Source of the DNA: Rhodococcoides trifolii
GTDB lineage: Bacteria > Actinomycetota > Actinomycetes > Mycobacteriales > Mycobacteriaceae
Direction: 5' to 3'
Length of the DNA stretch: 64,000 bases
Assembly (NCBI RefSeq): GCF_014635345.1
Contig: NZ_BMCU01000005.1
Location: 62,001 to 126,000, forward strand
The notes below the pieces were generated by a model. That model saw only the letters and a program-made list of their open reading frames with translations, was not told the origin of the DNA and did no database searches. Below, piece by piece: positions 26,255 through 34,866 of this stretch. The translations under genes and the position numbers were made by a program. Positions within the stretch are counted from its first letter, which is position 1. Each line of letters begins with the position of its first letter.

Positions 26255-28558
26255 ATGACCGACACCGAGAGCCCGCAGCCGGGCTCGGCACCACACGAGG
26301 GCGTTGTCACGCTGACCGACTGGATGTCCTCGCGCACCGACGAACAGCTCACCGAGATGCTGCGTCTGCGCCCCGACCTCACGGTTCCGCCCCCGGCGAC
26401 GCTCGACGTCCTCGCGGGCCGCTCCCAGCAGCGCGCGTCGGTGCTGCGTGCCGCCGAAGACCTCGACACCCTCGCCCTCACGGTTGTCGAGTATCTCGCT
26501 CTCGAACGCGCCGACGACAACCCGGTGTCACGGACCCGACTCGACACCCTCGTCGGCAAACGCGCCACCAAGAAATCCGTCACGGCCGCACTCGACGTGC
26601 TGCGCAGCCGCGCACTGGTTCGAGGCACCACCGATCTGACCATGGTGCCGTCGGCCCGCGACGCCGTGCCGTGGCGAGTGGGACGCATCCTCGACGCGAA
26701 GCCCGAGCTGACAGCGGAGCGGGTGGACGCTGCGCTTGCGTCCATCGAACCTCGTGAGCGGGAGTTGCTGACCACCCTCGCGAAATCGTCGTCCATCGGC
26801 CGCACCAAGGACGCAGCGCCGGGCACGCCCCCCGACCGTCCCGTACAGCGCCTGCTTGCGGCCGGTCTGCTCACCTGGCTCGACGAGAACACGGTCGAGC
26901 TCCCGCAGCAGGTCTCGCAAGCGCTGCGCGGCGAACCGGTCTCGGATCCGTCGTCTCTCACTCCACCGGCCGTCACCGCGGTGTCGCACCCGATCTCCGA
27001 CATCGATGCGACGGCCGCCGGTGAAGCTCTCGAACTCCTCCGCCAGTGCGCCAGCGTTCTCGACGCTCTGGGTTCCGCACCGGCGCCGACACTCAAAGCC
27101 GGCGGCCTCGGCGTGCGAGAGTTGCGGCGGGTCGCGAAGTCCGCCGAGGTCGACGAGACCCGCGTCGCACTGGTTGTCGAACTGCTCGCCGCTGCGGGAC
27201 TCATCGCGTCGGGCATGCCCGATCCGCCCCCGCCCGGTGACAACGGTGACGACATGTGGGCGCCCACTCCCGCCCTGGACGCGTGGACCGCCGCATCGCC
27301 CGCCAAGCGGTGGGCCGCGCTGGCCACCGGGTGGCTCGAGACCGCTCGCCTGCCGTGGCTGATCGGAATGCGCGACGCCAACGACAAGCCGGTTGCAGCC
27401 CTGTCCGACGAAGCCCGGTCCACGGCCGCACCACGCGATCGTCGAGTCGTCCTCGGCGTCCTCGCGGACCTGCGCGCGGGCGAATCGGTCGACGTCGCCG
27501 ACCTGGTGAGAACGGCCACCTGGCGGCGTCCCCGGATCGCCCCTCGACTCGGCCTGACCCCCGTCACCAAATTCGTCGCCGAGGCCACCACGCTCGGCAT
27601 CGTCGCGCACGGCGCCCTCACGTCCGCGGGGCGAGCGCTGATCCGTGGCGCCGATGCCGCGGCCGCCATGCACACCGCGATGCCCGAACCCATCGACTAC
27701 GTGCTGGTCCAGGCAGACCTCACGGTGGTGGCGCCCGGCCCGTTGACACCCGAGCTTCATCAGACGATGGCCTTGATCGCCGACGTCGAATCGGCCGGGG
27801 CGGCGACGATGTACCGGCTCGGCGAGACCAGTCTGCGTCGAGCGCTGGACGCCGGCATGTCCGCCGCCGAGTTGCACGCGCTGTTCGCGGGAACCTCGCG
27901 CACGCCCATTCCGCAGGCACTGACGTATCTGATCGACGACGTGGCCCGTCGGCACGGGCGTCTCCGAGCGGGTGTGGCATCGGCGTTCGTGCGATGCGAG
28001 GACCCGGCACTGCTTGCCGAGGTCCTCGCCTCTCCTGCTGCGGAACCCTTGGCGCTGCGCGCGCTGGCGCCGACGGTGGCCATCTCGCAGGCACCCTTGG
28101 CCGACGTCCTCGCGCACCTGCGTGCCGCCGGCTTCGCGCCGGCGGGTGAGGACTCGTCGGGCACCATCGTCGACGTGACGACCCGCGGTGCACGGGTCGT
28201 CGGGCGCCGCTCCCGACCGCTGTACCGCACCCCAGCGGTTCCCACCGACGAACAGCTCGGCCGACTCGTCGGCGAGATGAGAGCCGGCACCAAGGCCAGC
28301 GAGGTGCGTCGATCCGAAGGGGTCCGTTCCGACGGCACACGGGCATCCGGTGCCGCGACCATAGCGCTGCTGCAGCGTGCGGCGGCGTCCCGATCGTCGG
28401 TGAGCATCGGGTACGTCGACGCGGCCGGTGTGTCGTCCGAACGCGTGGTCGAGCCGGTTGCCGTCGGCGGCGGCCAGCTCGATGCGTGGGACCCCGCGGG
28501 CGGCTTGGTCCGACACTTCACCCTGCACCGAATCACGTCGGTCTCGCTGCTCGGCTGA
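26255..28558 (+). CDS. helicase-associated (Helicase_C_3) domain protein, Rv0862c-like
   Basis: A 767-residue cytoplasmic protein encoded immediately upstream of the XPB helicase. The N-terminal 500 residues are Ala/Asp/Arg-rich with winged-helix-like segments. The part from about 470 (PIDYVLVQADLTVVAPGPLTPEL) to about 620 resembles the XPB/Ssl2-like helicase C-terminal domain PF13625. The C-terminus (SSVSIGYVDAAGVSSERVVEPVAV followed by HFTLHRITSVSL) resembles a WYL-type ligand-binding domain. It has no Walker motifs of its own. Always paired with XPB in Corynebacteriales, it is probably a partner or regulator in DNA repair. Confidence 0.82.
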   Translation: MTDTESPQPGSAPHEGVVTLTDWMSSRTDEQLTEMLRLRPDLTVPPPATLDVLAGRSQQRASVLRAAEDLDTLALTVVEYLALERADDNPVSRTRLDTLVGKRATKKSVTAALDVLRSRALVRGTTDLTMVPSARDAVPWRVGRILDAKPELTAERVDAALASIEPRERELLTTLAKSSSIGRTKDAAPGTPPDRPVQRLLAAGLLTWLDENTVELPQQVSQALRGEPVSDPSSLTPPAVTAVSHPISDIDATAAGEALELLRQCASVLDALGSAPAPTLKAGGLGVRELRRVAKSAEVDETRVALVVELLAAAGLIASGMPDPPPPGDNGDDMWAPTPALDAWTAASPAKRWAALATGWLETARLPWLIGMRDANDKPVAALSDEARSTAAPRDRRVVLGVLADLRAGESVDVADLVRTATWRRPRIAPRLGLTPVTKFVAEATTLGIVAHGALTSAGRALIRGADAAAAMHTAMPEPIDYVLVQADLTVVAPGPLTPELHQTMALIADVESAGAATMYRLGETSLRRALDAGMSAAELHALFAGTSRTPIPQALTYLIDDVARRHGRLRAGVASAFVRCEDPALLAEVLASPAAEPLALRALAPTVAISQAPLADVLAHLRAAGFAPAGEDSSGTIVDVTTRGARVVGRRSRPLYRTPAVPTDEQLGRLVGEMRAGTKASEVRRSEGVRSDGTRASGAATIALLQRAAASRSSVSIGYVDAAGVSSERVVEPVAVGGGQLDAWDPAGGLVRHFTLHRITSVSLLG

Positions 28559-28730
28559 CCGCCGTCGGTGTGCGGACGTCGCTTCCGGGGTACTCCGCCG
28601 GGAATAGGCGAGCGGCGGGGACGGTTGTGCGGTAGCTCGCCCGCAACGCGCACTGTCGGTGTCGTGGCGGACAATGAACGAACTGCGCTCACCACGGATC
28701 GACCACCGGTGGGCCACAAGAGAGGTGAAC

Positions 28731-30386
28731 GTGACCGACGGACCGTTGATCGTCCAGTCCGACAAGACCCTGCTGCTCGAGGTCGACCACGAGCAGGCGG
28801 GCGAGGCCCGTGCGGCCATCGCCCCGTTCGCCGAACTCGAACGCGCTCCCGAGCACGTGCACACGTACCGCGTCACGCCGTTGGCGCTGTGGAACGCGCG
28901 CGCGGCCGGCCACGACGCGGAGCAGGTCGTCGACGCGCTGGTGCGCTTCTCTCGGTACGCCGTGCCGCAACCCCTCCTCGTCGACGTGGTCGACACGATG
29001 GCCCGCTACGGTCGGCTCCAGCTGGTGAAGAGTCCGGTGCACGGGCTCTCACTGGTGAGCCTGGACCGCGCCGTGCTCACGGAAATCATGCGGCACAAGA
29101 AGATTGCGCCGATGCTCGGCGCGATGGTCGACGAGGACACCGTCCTGGTCCACCCCAGCGAGCGTGGGCGTCTGAAGCAGATGTTGCTCAAGGTGGGCTG
29201 GCCCGCCGAGGATCTCGCCGGGTACGTCGACGGCGAGAAGCACCCCATCGAGCTCGACTTCTCGGGCGGGCACTGGGAACTGCGCGACTACCAGCAGATG
29301 GCAACCGACTCGTTCTGGGCCGGCGGATCGGGTGTCGTCGTGCTTCCGTGCGGTGCGGGCAAGACGATGGTCGGTGCGGCCGCCATGGCGAAGGCCGGCG
29401 CCACCACCCTGATCCTCGTCACCAACACCGTCGCGGGTCGGCAGTGGAAGCGCGAGCTGATCGCCCGTACGTCCCTGACCGAGGAGGAGATCGGCGAGTA
29501 CTCCGGCGAGCGCAAGGAGATTCGCCCCGTCACCATCGCCACCTACCAGGTGATCACTCGGCGGACCAAGGGTGAGTACAAGCACCTCGAACTCTTCGAT
29601 TCGCGCGACTGGGGTCTGGTGATCTACGACGAGGTGCACCTGCTGCCCGCACCCGTGTTCCGCATGACCGCCGATCTGCAGTCTCGGCGCCGTCTCGGAC
29701 TGACGGCGACGTTGGTGCGTGAGGACGGCCGCGAGGGTGACGTGTTCTCGCTCATCGGGCCCAAGCGGTACGACGCGCCGTGGAAGGACATCGAAGCGCA
29801 GGGGTGGATCGCTCCCGCCGACTGCATCGAGGTTCGAGTCACGCTCACCGACGCCGAACGCATGGCCTATGCCGTCGCGGAGCCGGAGGAGCGCTACAAG
29901 CTGTGTTCGACGGCGCGCACCAAGATCCCGGTGGTGAAATCCATCCTGGCCAAGCACACCGACGCACCGACCCTGGTGATCGGTGCCTACCTCGACCAGC
30001 TCGACGAACTCGGCGAAGCCCTGAACGCGCCCGTCATTCAGGGCTCGACCAAGAACAAGGAACGCGAGCTGCTGTTCGACGCGTTCCGCAAGGGCGAGAT
30101 TCAGGTGTTGGTGGTCAGCAAGGTGGCCAACTTCTCGATCGACCTACCGGAAGCGTCAGTGGCCGTGCAGGTGTCGGGAACGTTCGGGTCTCGTCAGGAA
30201 GAGGCTCAGCGTCTGGGCCGGCTGCTGCGGCCGAAGGCGGACGGCGGCCAGGCGCACTTCTACTCGGTGGTCTCGCGCGACACCCTGGACGCCGAGTACG
30301 CAGCCCACCGCCAGCGGTTCCTGGCCGAGCAGGGCTACGCGTACCGCATCACCGACGCCGACGATCTACTGGGACCGGCGATCTGA
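28731..30386 (+). CDS. DNA repair helicase XPB
   Basis: A 551-residue superfamily 2 helicase. An N-terminal damage-recognition-like domain (about 1-170) is followed by the motor. The motor has LPCGAGKTMVG (Walker A, about 203-213), VIYDEVHLLPA (DEVH box, about 297), GLTATLVRED (motif III, with the RED element of XPB about 325) and QEEAQRLGRLLRPK (motif VI). It is 3'-5' DNA-unwinding and annealing in characterised bacterial homologues, such as Rv0861c (ercc3). GTG 28731 has AGAGG 6 bases upstream. The DUF3239 gene follows 2 bases after its stop. Confidence 0.94.
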   Translation: MTDGPLIVQSDKTLLLEVDHEQAGEARAAIAPFAELERAPEHVHTYRVTPLALWNARAAGHDAEQVVDALVRFSRYAVPQPLLVDVVDTMARYGRLQLVKSPVHGLSLVSLDRAVLTEIMRHKKIAPMLGAMVDEDTVLVHPSERGRLKQMLLKVGWPAEDLAGYVDGEKHPIELDFSGGHWELRDYQQMATDSFWAGGSGVVVLPCGAGKTMVGAAAMAKAGATTLILVTNTVAGRQWKRELIARTSLTEEEIGEYSGERKEIRPVTIATYQVITRRTKGEYKHLELFDSRDWGLVIYDEVHLLPAPVFRMTADLQSRRRLGLTATLVREDGREGDVFSLIGPKRYDAPWKDIEAQGWIAPADCIEVRVTLTDAERMAYAVAEPEERYKLCSTARTKIPVVKSILAKHTDAPTLVIGAYLDQLDELGEALNAPVIQGSTKNKERELLFDAFRKGEIQVLVVSKVANFSIDLPEASVAVQVSGTFGSRQEEAQRLGRLLRPKADGGQAHFYSVVSRDTLDAEYAAHRQRFLAEQGYAYRITDADDLLGPAI

Positions 30387-30388
30387 CG

Positions 30389-31078
30389 GTGTCCGACTCA
30401 GCCCGTTTCGATTTCGCGGTCGACCGCGCTCATGCGAAGGCCGTGGACGAAACGGTGGCGAGGGCACGACGGCGGTGGCATCTCTCTGCTGCCGCGGCAG
30501 TCGTCCTCGCGGCCGTGGGCGTCGTTCTCTTCCGGCTCGATCACCCGTGGTCGTACATCCTGTGTGTCGTCGTGGTTCTGGCCACGATCGTGGCGCTGTG
30601 GGTCGCCGTCACGGCGGCGCTGCGCTCCCGCGACGTCGACGATCTGTACCAACGCGGAGTGCTGGTTCCCGCGGTGGTCGCCGGAACGTGGCGGCACGGA
30701 GTGGTTCTGCTGTCGTTGATCGACGTGTCCAAGCCGGACGTGGACATCGCCCACATGGCGTTGGTGACCCGCGCGGTGCGCAGACTCCCCGGTCATCAGC
30801 AGAGCGTCGGGGAAAAGGTGCCGAGCGTCGCGGTACTTCACGAGCGTCTCAATCGCACCGATCCGAACACCTGGAGCGGGGTGGTTCTGCTACCGCTGGC
30901 GTGGGCGACCACCGACCCGTCCGTCATCGCCGGGGCCGACCAGCACATCGACGAACTCGCGTGGGACCTGTTGCACGAGAATCTGACTCTGGTCGACACG
31001 ATTCACGCCGCCGAGAACCACCGGTTACTGATCGACCCGCACGACCTACCCGCCGAGCTGTTGCACAAGCGGCACTAG
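30389..31078 (+). CDS. DUF3239 membrane protein
   Basis: A 229-residue protein starting at GTG 30389. The first 40 residues are charged and include a helical region (VDRAHAKAVDETVARARRRW). Two hydrophobic segments follow (about 34-52 and 58-77), then a soluble domain with RGVLVPAVVAGTWRHGVVLLSLIDVSKPD and VVLLPLAWATTDPSVI, as in DUF3239 proteins. It begins 2 bases after the XPB stop codon, so it belongs to the same transcript; its function is unknown and its link to DNA repair untested. Confidence 0.75.
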   Translation: MSDSARFDFAVDRAHAKAVDETVARARRRWHLSAAAAVVLAAVGVVLFRLDHPWSYILCVVVVLATIVALWVAVTAALRSRDVDDLYQRGVLVPAVVAGTWRHGVVLLSLIDVSKPDVDIAHMALVTRAVRRLPGHQQSVGEKVPSVAVLHERLNRTDPNTWSGVVLLPLAWATTDPSVIAGADQHIDELAWDLLHENLTLVDTIHAAENHRLLIDPHDLPAELLHKRH

Positions 31079-31085
31079 CAACGGC

Positions 31086-32072
31086 CTAGCCCAGGGCCGG
31101 AATCACTTCACGCTCGAACATCTCGATACCGGTGCGGTCGTAGGCCGCCTCCGGGAAATAGAAGATCCCGTAGGCGAGGCCCTCCTTCTGCAGCGCCGTG
31201 AGGTTCTCCACGATCTGCTCCGGTGTGCCGACACCCGGCAGGTTCCGGAACGCCGACAGTGCGCCGGCCGCCTTCTCGGCCCCGACGTAATCGGTCATGC
31301 GGGCCTCCAGGGCCCGAAGTCGTTCTTCCACTTCGGCTTCCGTGGAACCGATGGCCACGTTGTAGTTGGCGGAGCGGACGATGGCGTCGAAATCGGTACC
31401 GACTGCGGAGCAATGGCCACGCAGGATCGACGACTTGTGCGTGAATCCCTCGAGCGTGCCGTCGAAGTTCGTGTACTGCGCGTACTTGGCGGCGATCTTC
31501 AACGTCACCTTCTCACCGCCGCCGGCGATCCACAGCGGGATTCCGCCGTGCTGCAACGGAAGCGGACGCACCAGCGCGCCGTCGACCTGGTAGTACCTGC
31601 CGTCCAGGGTGGCCGTACCGGTGGTCCAGGCCTGCATCATGATCTGCACACCCTCGTCCAGGCGACCCAATCTCTCACCGGCGGTAGGGAATCCGTACCC
31701 GTATGCGCGCCACTCGTGCTCGTACCAGCCGCCGCCGATGCCCATCTCGACACGGCCGCCGGATATCAGATCGACGGTCGCGGCGACCTTGGCGAGATAC
31801 GCCGGGTTGCGGTAGCCCATCGACGTACACATCTGCCCCAGTCGAACGCGCGACGTCGACGCAGCGAAAGCCGACATCAACGACCACGCCTCGTGCGTCG
31901 CTTCGTCGGTCGGTTCCGGAACCGTGTGGAAGTGGTCGTAGACCCACAGTGATTCCCACGGCCCCGCATCGGCGTGCTGCGCGACGCCGTTCATCACCGC
32001 CCACTGATCCTCGGGCGCGATGCCCACCAGATCGAGGCGCCATCCTTGAGGAACGAACAAGCCGAATCGCAT
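31086..32072 (-). CDS. LLM class F420-dependent oxidoreductase
   Basis: A 328-residue luciferase-like TIM-barrel enzyme. Markers are the N-terminal RFGLFVPQGWRLDL, WVYDHFHTVPEP (about 43-54), LGQMCTSMGYRNPAYLAKVAATVDLISGGRVEMGIGGGWYEHEWRAYG (the classical F420-binding segment, about 78-122) and PLWIAGGGEKVTL. Such enzymes use coenzyme F420 for hydride transfer to diverse substrates; the substrate here is unknown. It is divergent from dapC, with two tandem copies of the interspersed repeat between the genes. Confidence 0.88.
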   Translation of the reverse strand: MRFGLFVPQGWRLDLVGIAPEDQWAVMNGVAQHADAGPWESLWVYDHFHTVPEPTDEATHEAWSLMSAFAASTSRVRLGQMCTSMGYRNPAYLAKVAATVDLISGGRVEMGIGGGWYEHEWRAYGYGFPTAGERLGRLDEGVQIMMQAWTTGTATLDGRYYQVDGALVRPLPLQHGGIPLWIAGGGEKVTLKIAAKYAQYTNFDGTLEGFTHKSSILRGHCSAVGTDFDAIVRSANYNVAIGSTEAEVEERLRALEARMTDYVGAEKAAGALSAFRNLPGVGTPEQIVENLTALQKEGLAYGIFYFPEAAYDRTGIEMFEREVIPALG

Positions 32073-32093
32073 GGTCCGATCGTAACCGCGGAC

Positions 32094-32147
32094 GCGACCG
32101 GCCTCCGGCCTTCCCGGGGATCAGCGACCGGCCTCCGGCCTTCCCGG
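32094..32147 (+). repeat. interspersed GC-rich repeat, tandem copies C and D
   Basis: Two identical 24-base copies of GCGACCGGCCTCCGGCCTTCCCGG (32094-32117 and 32124-32147; key core GGCCTCCGGCCTTCCCG) repeat with a 30-base period. They lie in the divergent promoter region between the F420 oxidoreductase and dapC. Copies A (418-436) and B (11418-11436) share the core. Confidence 0.75.
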
Positions 32148-32155
32148 TGGTCATC

Positions 32156-32161
32156 TAGTCT
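32156..32161 (+). promoter_or_regulatory. -10 box of dapC (leaderless)
   Basis: TAGTCT ends 7 bases before ATG 32169. The predicted start of transcription is at or one base before the start codon, and no ribosome site is present. Confidence 0.4.
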
Positions 32162-32168
32162 TTGAAGT

Positions 32169-33371
32169 ATGTCGACGCCAGCACTCCGCACGGTGAAGCG
32201 TCTACGGCCGTTCGCTCACACCATCTTCGCCGAGATGACGGCCCTCGCGACCACCCACGACGCCGTCAACCTGGGCCAGGGCTTTCCGGACACCGACGGG
32301 CCTGCGGGGATGCTGGAGGCTGCTCGTAAGGCCATCGCCTCCGGGCTGAATCAGTACCCGCCCGGGCCCGGTATGCCGGTGTTGCGGCAGGCCGTCGCCC
32401 GCGACCGCGCCGCCCGGTTCGGAACCGAGTACGACCCCGGCAGCGAGATTCTCGTGACCGTCGGCGCCACCGAGGCCGTCAGCGCAGCGATGCTGGGCCT
32501 GGTGGAACCGGGTTCGGAAGTGGTCCTGATCGAGCCGTACTACGACTCGTACGCCGCCGCGGTCGCACTGGCCGGCGGTATCCGCAAGTCCGTTCCTCTC
32601 GTCGCGGACGGGGACGGATTCGCGCTCGACCTCGACGCGCTGCGCGCCGCCGTCACACCGGCCACTCGGATGATCGTGGTCAATTCGCCGCACAACCCCA
32701 CCGGAACCGTGTTCACCGATGCCGAGCTCGAGGCCGTCGCCGACGTGGCCCGCGAACGTGACCTGCTCGTGTTGACCGACGAGGTGTACGAGCACCTGGT
32801 GTTCGACGGCGGTCACCACACCCCCATCGCCACGCTCCCCGGGATGTTCGAGCGCACCGTGACCGTGTCGAGCGCAGCAAAGACGTTCAACGCGACGGGG
32901 TGGAAGACCGGCTGGGCGTGCGGTCCGGCTCCCCTGATCGACGCCGTACGCACAGCAAAACAGTTCATGAGCTTCGTCGGCGCCGCACCGTTCCAGCCCG
33001 CCGTCGCCTACGCACTCGACAACGAGCAGCAGTGGGTCCTCGATCTTCGGGACTCGTTGCAGCGCAAGCGCGACACCCTTGCCGCCGCGCTCCGTCACGC
33101 CGGCTTCGGGGTCAAGAAAAGCCAGGGAACCTACTTCGTGTGCGCCGACATCGCACCCTTGGGTTTCGACGACGCCGACTCGTTCTGCCGTGCACTTCCC
33201 GAACGCATCGGTGTGGTCGGGGTGCCGGTGGATGCGTTCGTCGACCACCCCGAGCACTGGAAGACGCTGGTGCGCTTCGCGTTCTGCAAACAGGACGACG
33301 TGCTGGCCGAGGCCGCAACGCGGCTCACCGCGCTACGGTCCACAGCGCTACGGTCCACAGCAAGCGGATAA
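32169..33371 (+). CDS. dapC: PLP-dependent aminotransferase, probable N-succinyldiaminopimelate aminotransferase
   Basis: A 400-residue class I/II fold aminotransferase. Features are NLGQGFPDTDGP (about 34-45), NQYPPGPGMPVLRQAVA, VTVGATEAVSAAM, NSPHNPTGTV, TDEVYEHLVFDG and the PLP-lysine motif SSAAKTFNATGWKTGW (about 238-253). It occupies the place of dapC (Rv0858c) relative to XPB in M. tuberculosis, where the enzyme makes N-succinyl-LL-diaminopimelate for lysine and peptidoglycan. Related enzymes use kynurenine or glutamine, so the assignment rests largely on synteny. The C-terminal ALRST-ALRST is a 15-base duplication. Confidence 0.88.
   Translation: MSTPALRTVKRLRPFAHTIFAEMTALATTHDAVNLGQGFPDTDGPAGMLEAARKAIASGLNQYPPGPGMPVLRQAVARDRAARFGTEYDPGSEILVTVGATEAVSAAMLGLVEPGSEVVLIEPYYDSYAAAVALAGGIRKSVPLVADGDGFALDLDALRAAVTPATRMIVVNSPHNPTGTVFTDAELEAVADVARERDLLVLTDEVYEHLVFDGGHHTPIATLPGMFERTVTVSSAAKTFNATGWKTGWACGPAPLIDAVRTAKQFMSFVGAAPFQPAVAYALDNEQQWVLDLRDSLQRKRDTLAAALRHAGFGVKKSQGTYFVCADIAPLGFDDADSFCRALPERIGVVGVPVDAFVDHPEHWKTLVRFAFCKQDDVLAEAATRLTALRSTALRSTASG
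33331..33360 (+). repeat. 15-base tandem duplication at the dapC 3' end
   Basis: CGCTACGGTCCACAG occurs twice without interruption and encodes ALRST twice just before the stop codon at 33369. Confidence 0.8.
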
Positions 33372-33381
33372 GAAATTTGTC

Positions 33382-34422
33382 GTGACGACCGAGACGAGCC
33401 GAACCGGCACCATTCCCGTCGACTTCGTCCGGGCGGCGGTGGTGTTGGCCACCGAGACGGGAGTCGATCTGTCGTCGTGTCTTCGAGCGGCGGACATCGA
33501 CGAGCGGACGTTGGCGCGCGACGACATGCGGTTGACCACCGAGCAAGTCACTGCGTTCACCCGCGCGACATGGCAGCTCACCGGCGACGAACTCGTCGGG
33601 CTCGGATCGGAACCGGTGCGGCGCGGCACCTTTCGGGTCATCTGCCTGACTCTGATCCACTGCCCCGACCTCGGCACCGCGTTGACGCGGATGAACGACG
33701 TCATCCGCGTCTTCCCCGGAGTTCCGCAGTCGATGTTGCTACGCGGCGAGCACACCACTCGACTGGAGATCGAGCCGACCACGACGCTGCTGGCGACGCG
33801 GGTCTCCCCGGCGTCGGCCGAGATCGCGAGTCGGTTGCAGACCGACTTCCTGCTCATCCTCTGGCACCGGTTCTCGGCCTGGTTGGTGGGACGGCGCGTG
33901 AAACTGACCGCTGTCGAAATGCCGTACGCCATGCCGGGCACCGCAGCGGCGCGCACCTACGACGACATCTTCGGGGCTCGGGTGTCGTTCGGATCGGACG
34001 TCGCCGCGCTCGAGTTCGAGACGTCCATCCTGCGGTCTCCGATCGTCCAGAACGAGGACTCGCTCGACGACTACCTCCGCGAATCGCCGAATCTTCTTTT
34101 CTCCGAACGTGATTACGGATCCAGTGCGGCGAGCCTGGTACGCCGAGTTCTGGAGACCGGGGCGCGGGGGCGCACCGCTACCGCCACCGACATCGCGGAC
34201 GTGCTCTCGGTCAGCGCCCCGCACCTGCGCCGACTGTTGCGCCAGGAGGGTACGTCGCTGGGCGAGTTGCGTGAAGAAGTGTTGCGCGACATGGCCGTTG
34301 CCGGTCTGGGGCGCGGTGAGTCCGTCGACGAGCTGTCCGCTCGGCTCGGCTTCTCCGAGCCCAGCGCGTTCCGGCGCGCGTTCAAGCGGTGGACCGGGGC
34401 GACGCCCGGGGCGTATCGGTAA
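33382..34422 (+). CDS. AraC family transcriptional regulator
   Basis: A 346-residue regulator starting at GTG 33382, 10 bases after the dapC stop. Residues about 15-200 form an arabinose-binding-like N-terminal domain of the OruR/ArgR-type AraC group (FRVICLTLIHCPDLGTALTRMNDVIRVF). The C-terminal 100 residues are the double helix-turn-helix: TATDIADVLSVSAPHLRRLLRQEGTSLGEL and VDELSARLGFSEPSAFRRAFKRWTGATPGAYR. It may be cotranscribed with dapC. The ribosome site is weak. Target genes are not evident; the convergent VOC-GMC operon follows. Confidence 0.87.
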   Translation: MTTETSRTGTIPVDFVRAAVVLATETGVDLSSCLRAADIDERTLARDDMRLTTEQVTAFTRATWQLTGDELVGLGSEPVRRGTFRVICLTLIHCPDLGTALTRMNDVIRVFPGVPQSMLLRGEHTTRLEIEPTTTLLATRVSPASAEIASRLQTDFLLILWHRFSAWLVGRRVKLTAVEMPYAMPGTAAARTYDDIFGARVSFGSDVAALEFETSILRSPIVQNEDSLDDYLRESPNLLFSERDYGSSAASLVRRVLETGARGRTATATDIADVLSVSAPHLRRLLRQEGTSLGELREEVLRDMAVAGLGRGESVDELSARLGFSEPSAFRRAFKRWTGATPGAYR

Positions 34423-34434
34423 AAGCTCGCCCGG

Positions 34435-34860
34435 CTACGTCACGCAGAACTCGTTGCCCTCCGGGTCGGTGAGGGTGATCCACTGGAACGGGCCGCCCTG
34501 CCCGTCGTGCATGTACGTGGCGCCGCGTGCGATCAAAGCATCCGCGACGGCGCGACGGTCGTCGCCCACCCGCACGTCGAGATGCATCCGGTTCTTCACC
34601 GTCTTCGTCTCCGGAACGAGTTGGAACAACACACGTGGGCGACCGGGCGAGGTCGGGTCGACGATCGCCGAGCCGAATTTCCACACAAGTGCACCCTCGA
34701 ACACCCGAGTATCGGACTCCTGCGCGGCACCTTTGCTCACCAGGTCGGCGATGAAATCGGAGTCGGTCGGCTCGACCGTCCAACCGAGCGTCTCCGCCCA
34801 CCATGCTGCAAGCACGTGCGGATCCTGCGCGTCCACCGTCACCTGGAATGCGTACGCCAC
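34435..34860 (-). CDS. VOC (glyoxalase-like) family protein
   Basis: A 141-residue protein with two betaalphabetabetabeta modules. The starts of the modules are AFQVTVDAQDPHVLAAWWAETLGW and RMHLDVRVGDDRRAV, ending in DPEGNEFCVT. This layout matches the actinobacterial Glyoxalase_6 type; the metal-binding residues could be H45-like and E-terminal positions, but I cannot assign the reaction. It starts 6 bases after the GMC oxidoreductase stop, so it is the last gene of the aldehyde dehydrogenase-GMC-VOC operon. Confidence 0.83.
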   Translation of the reverse strand: MAYAFQVTVDAQDPHVLAAWWAETLGWTVEPTDSDFIADLVSKGAAQESDTRVFEGALVWKFGSAIVDPTSPGRPRVLFQLVPETKTVKNRMHLDVRVGDDRRAVADALIARGATYMHDGQGGPFQWITLTDPEGNEFCVT

Positions 34861-34866
34861 TGCTTG

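Noticed and set aside
28559..28730. Gene or RNA element in the 172 bases before XPB
   Set aside because: Contains only a weak CCGCCG/CGGCGG inverted repeat (about 28600-28620) and no credible open frame; probably the XPB promoter and an end signal of the upstream gene.
26119..28996. Long open frames antisense to the helicase-associated gene
   Set aside because: They reach 500-800 codons only because the opposite strand is GC-rich coding DNA. Their sequences are Arg/Gly/His-rich without domains, and the sense gene has clear family features.
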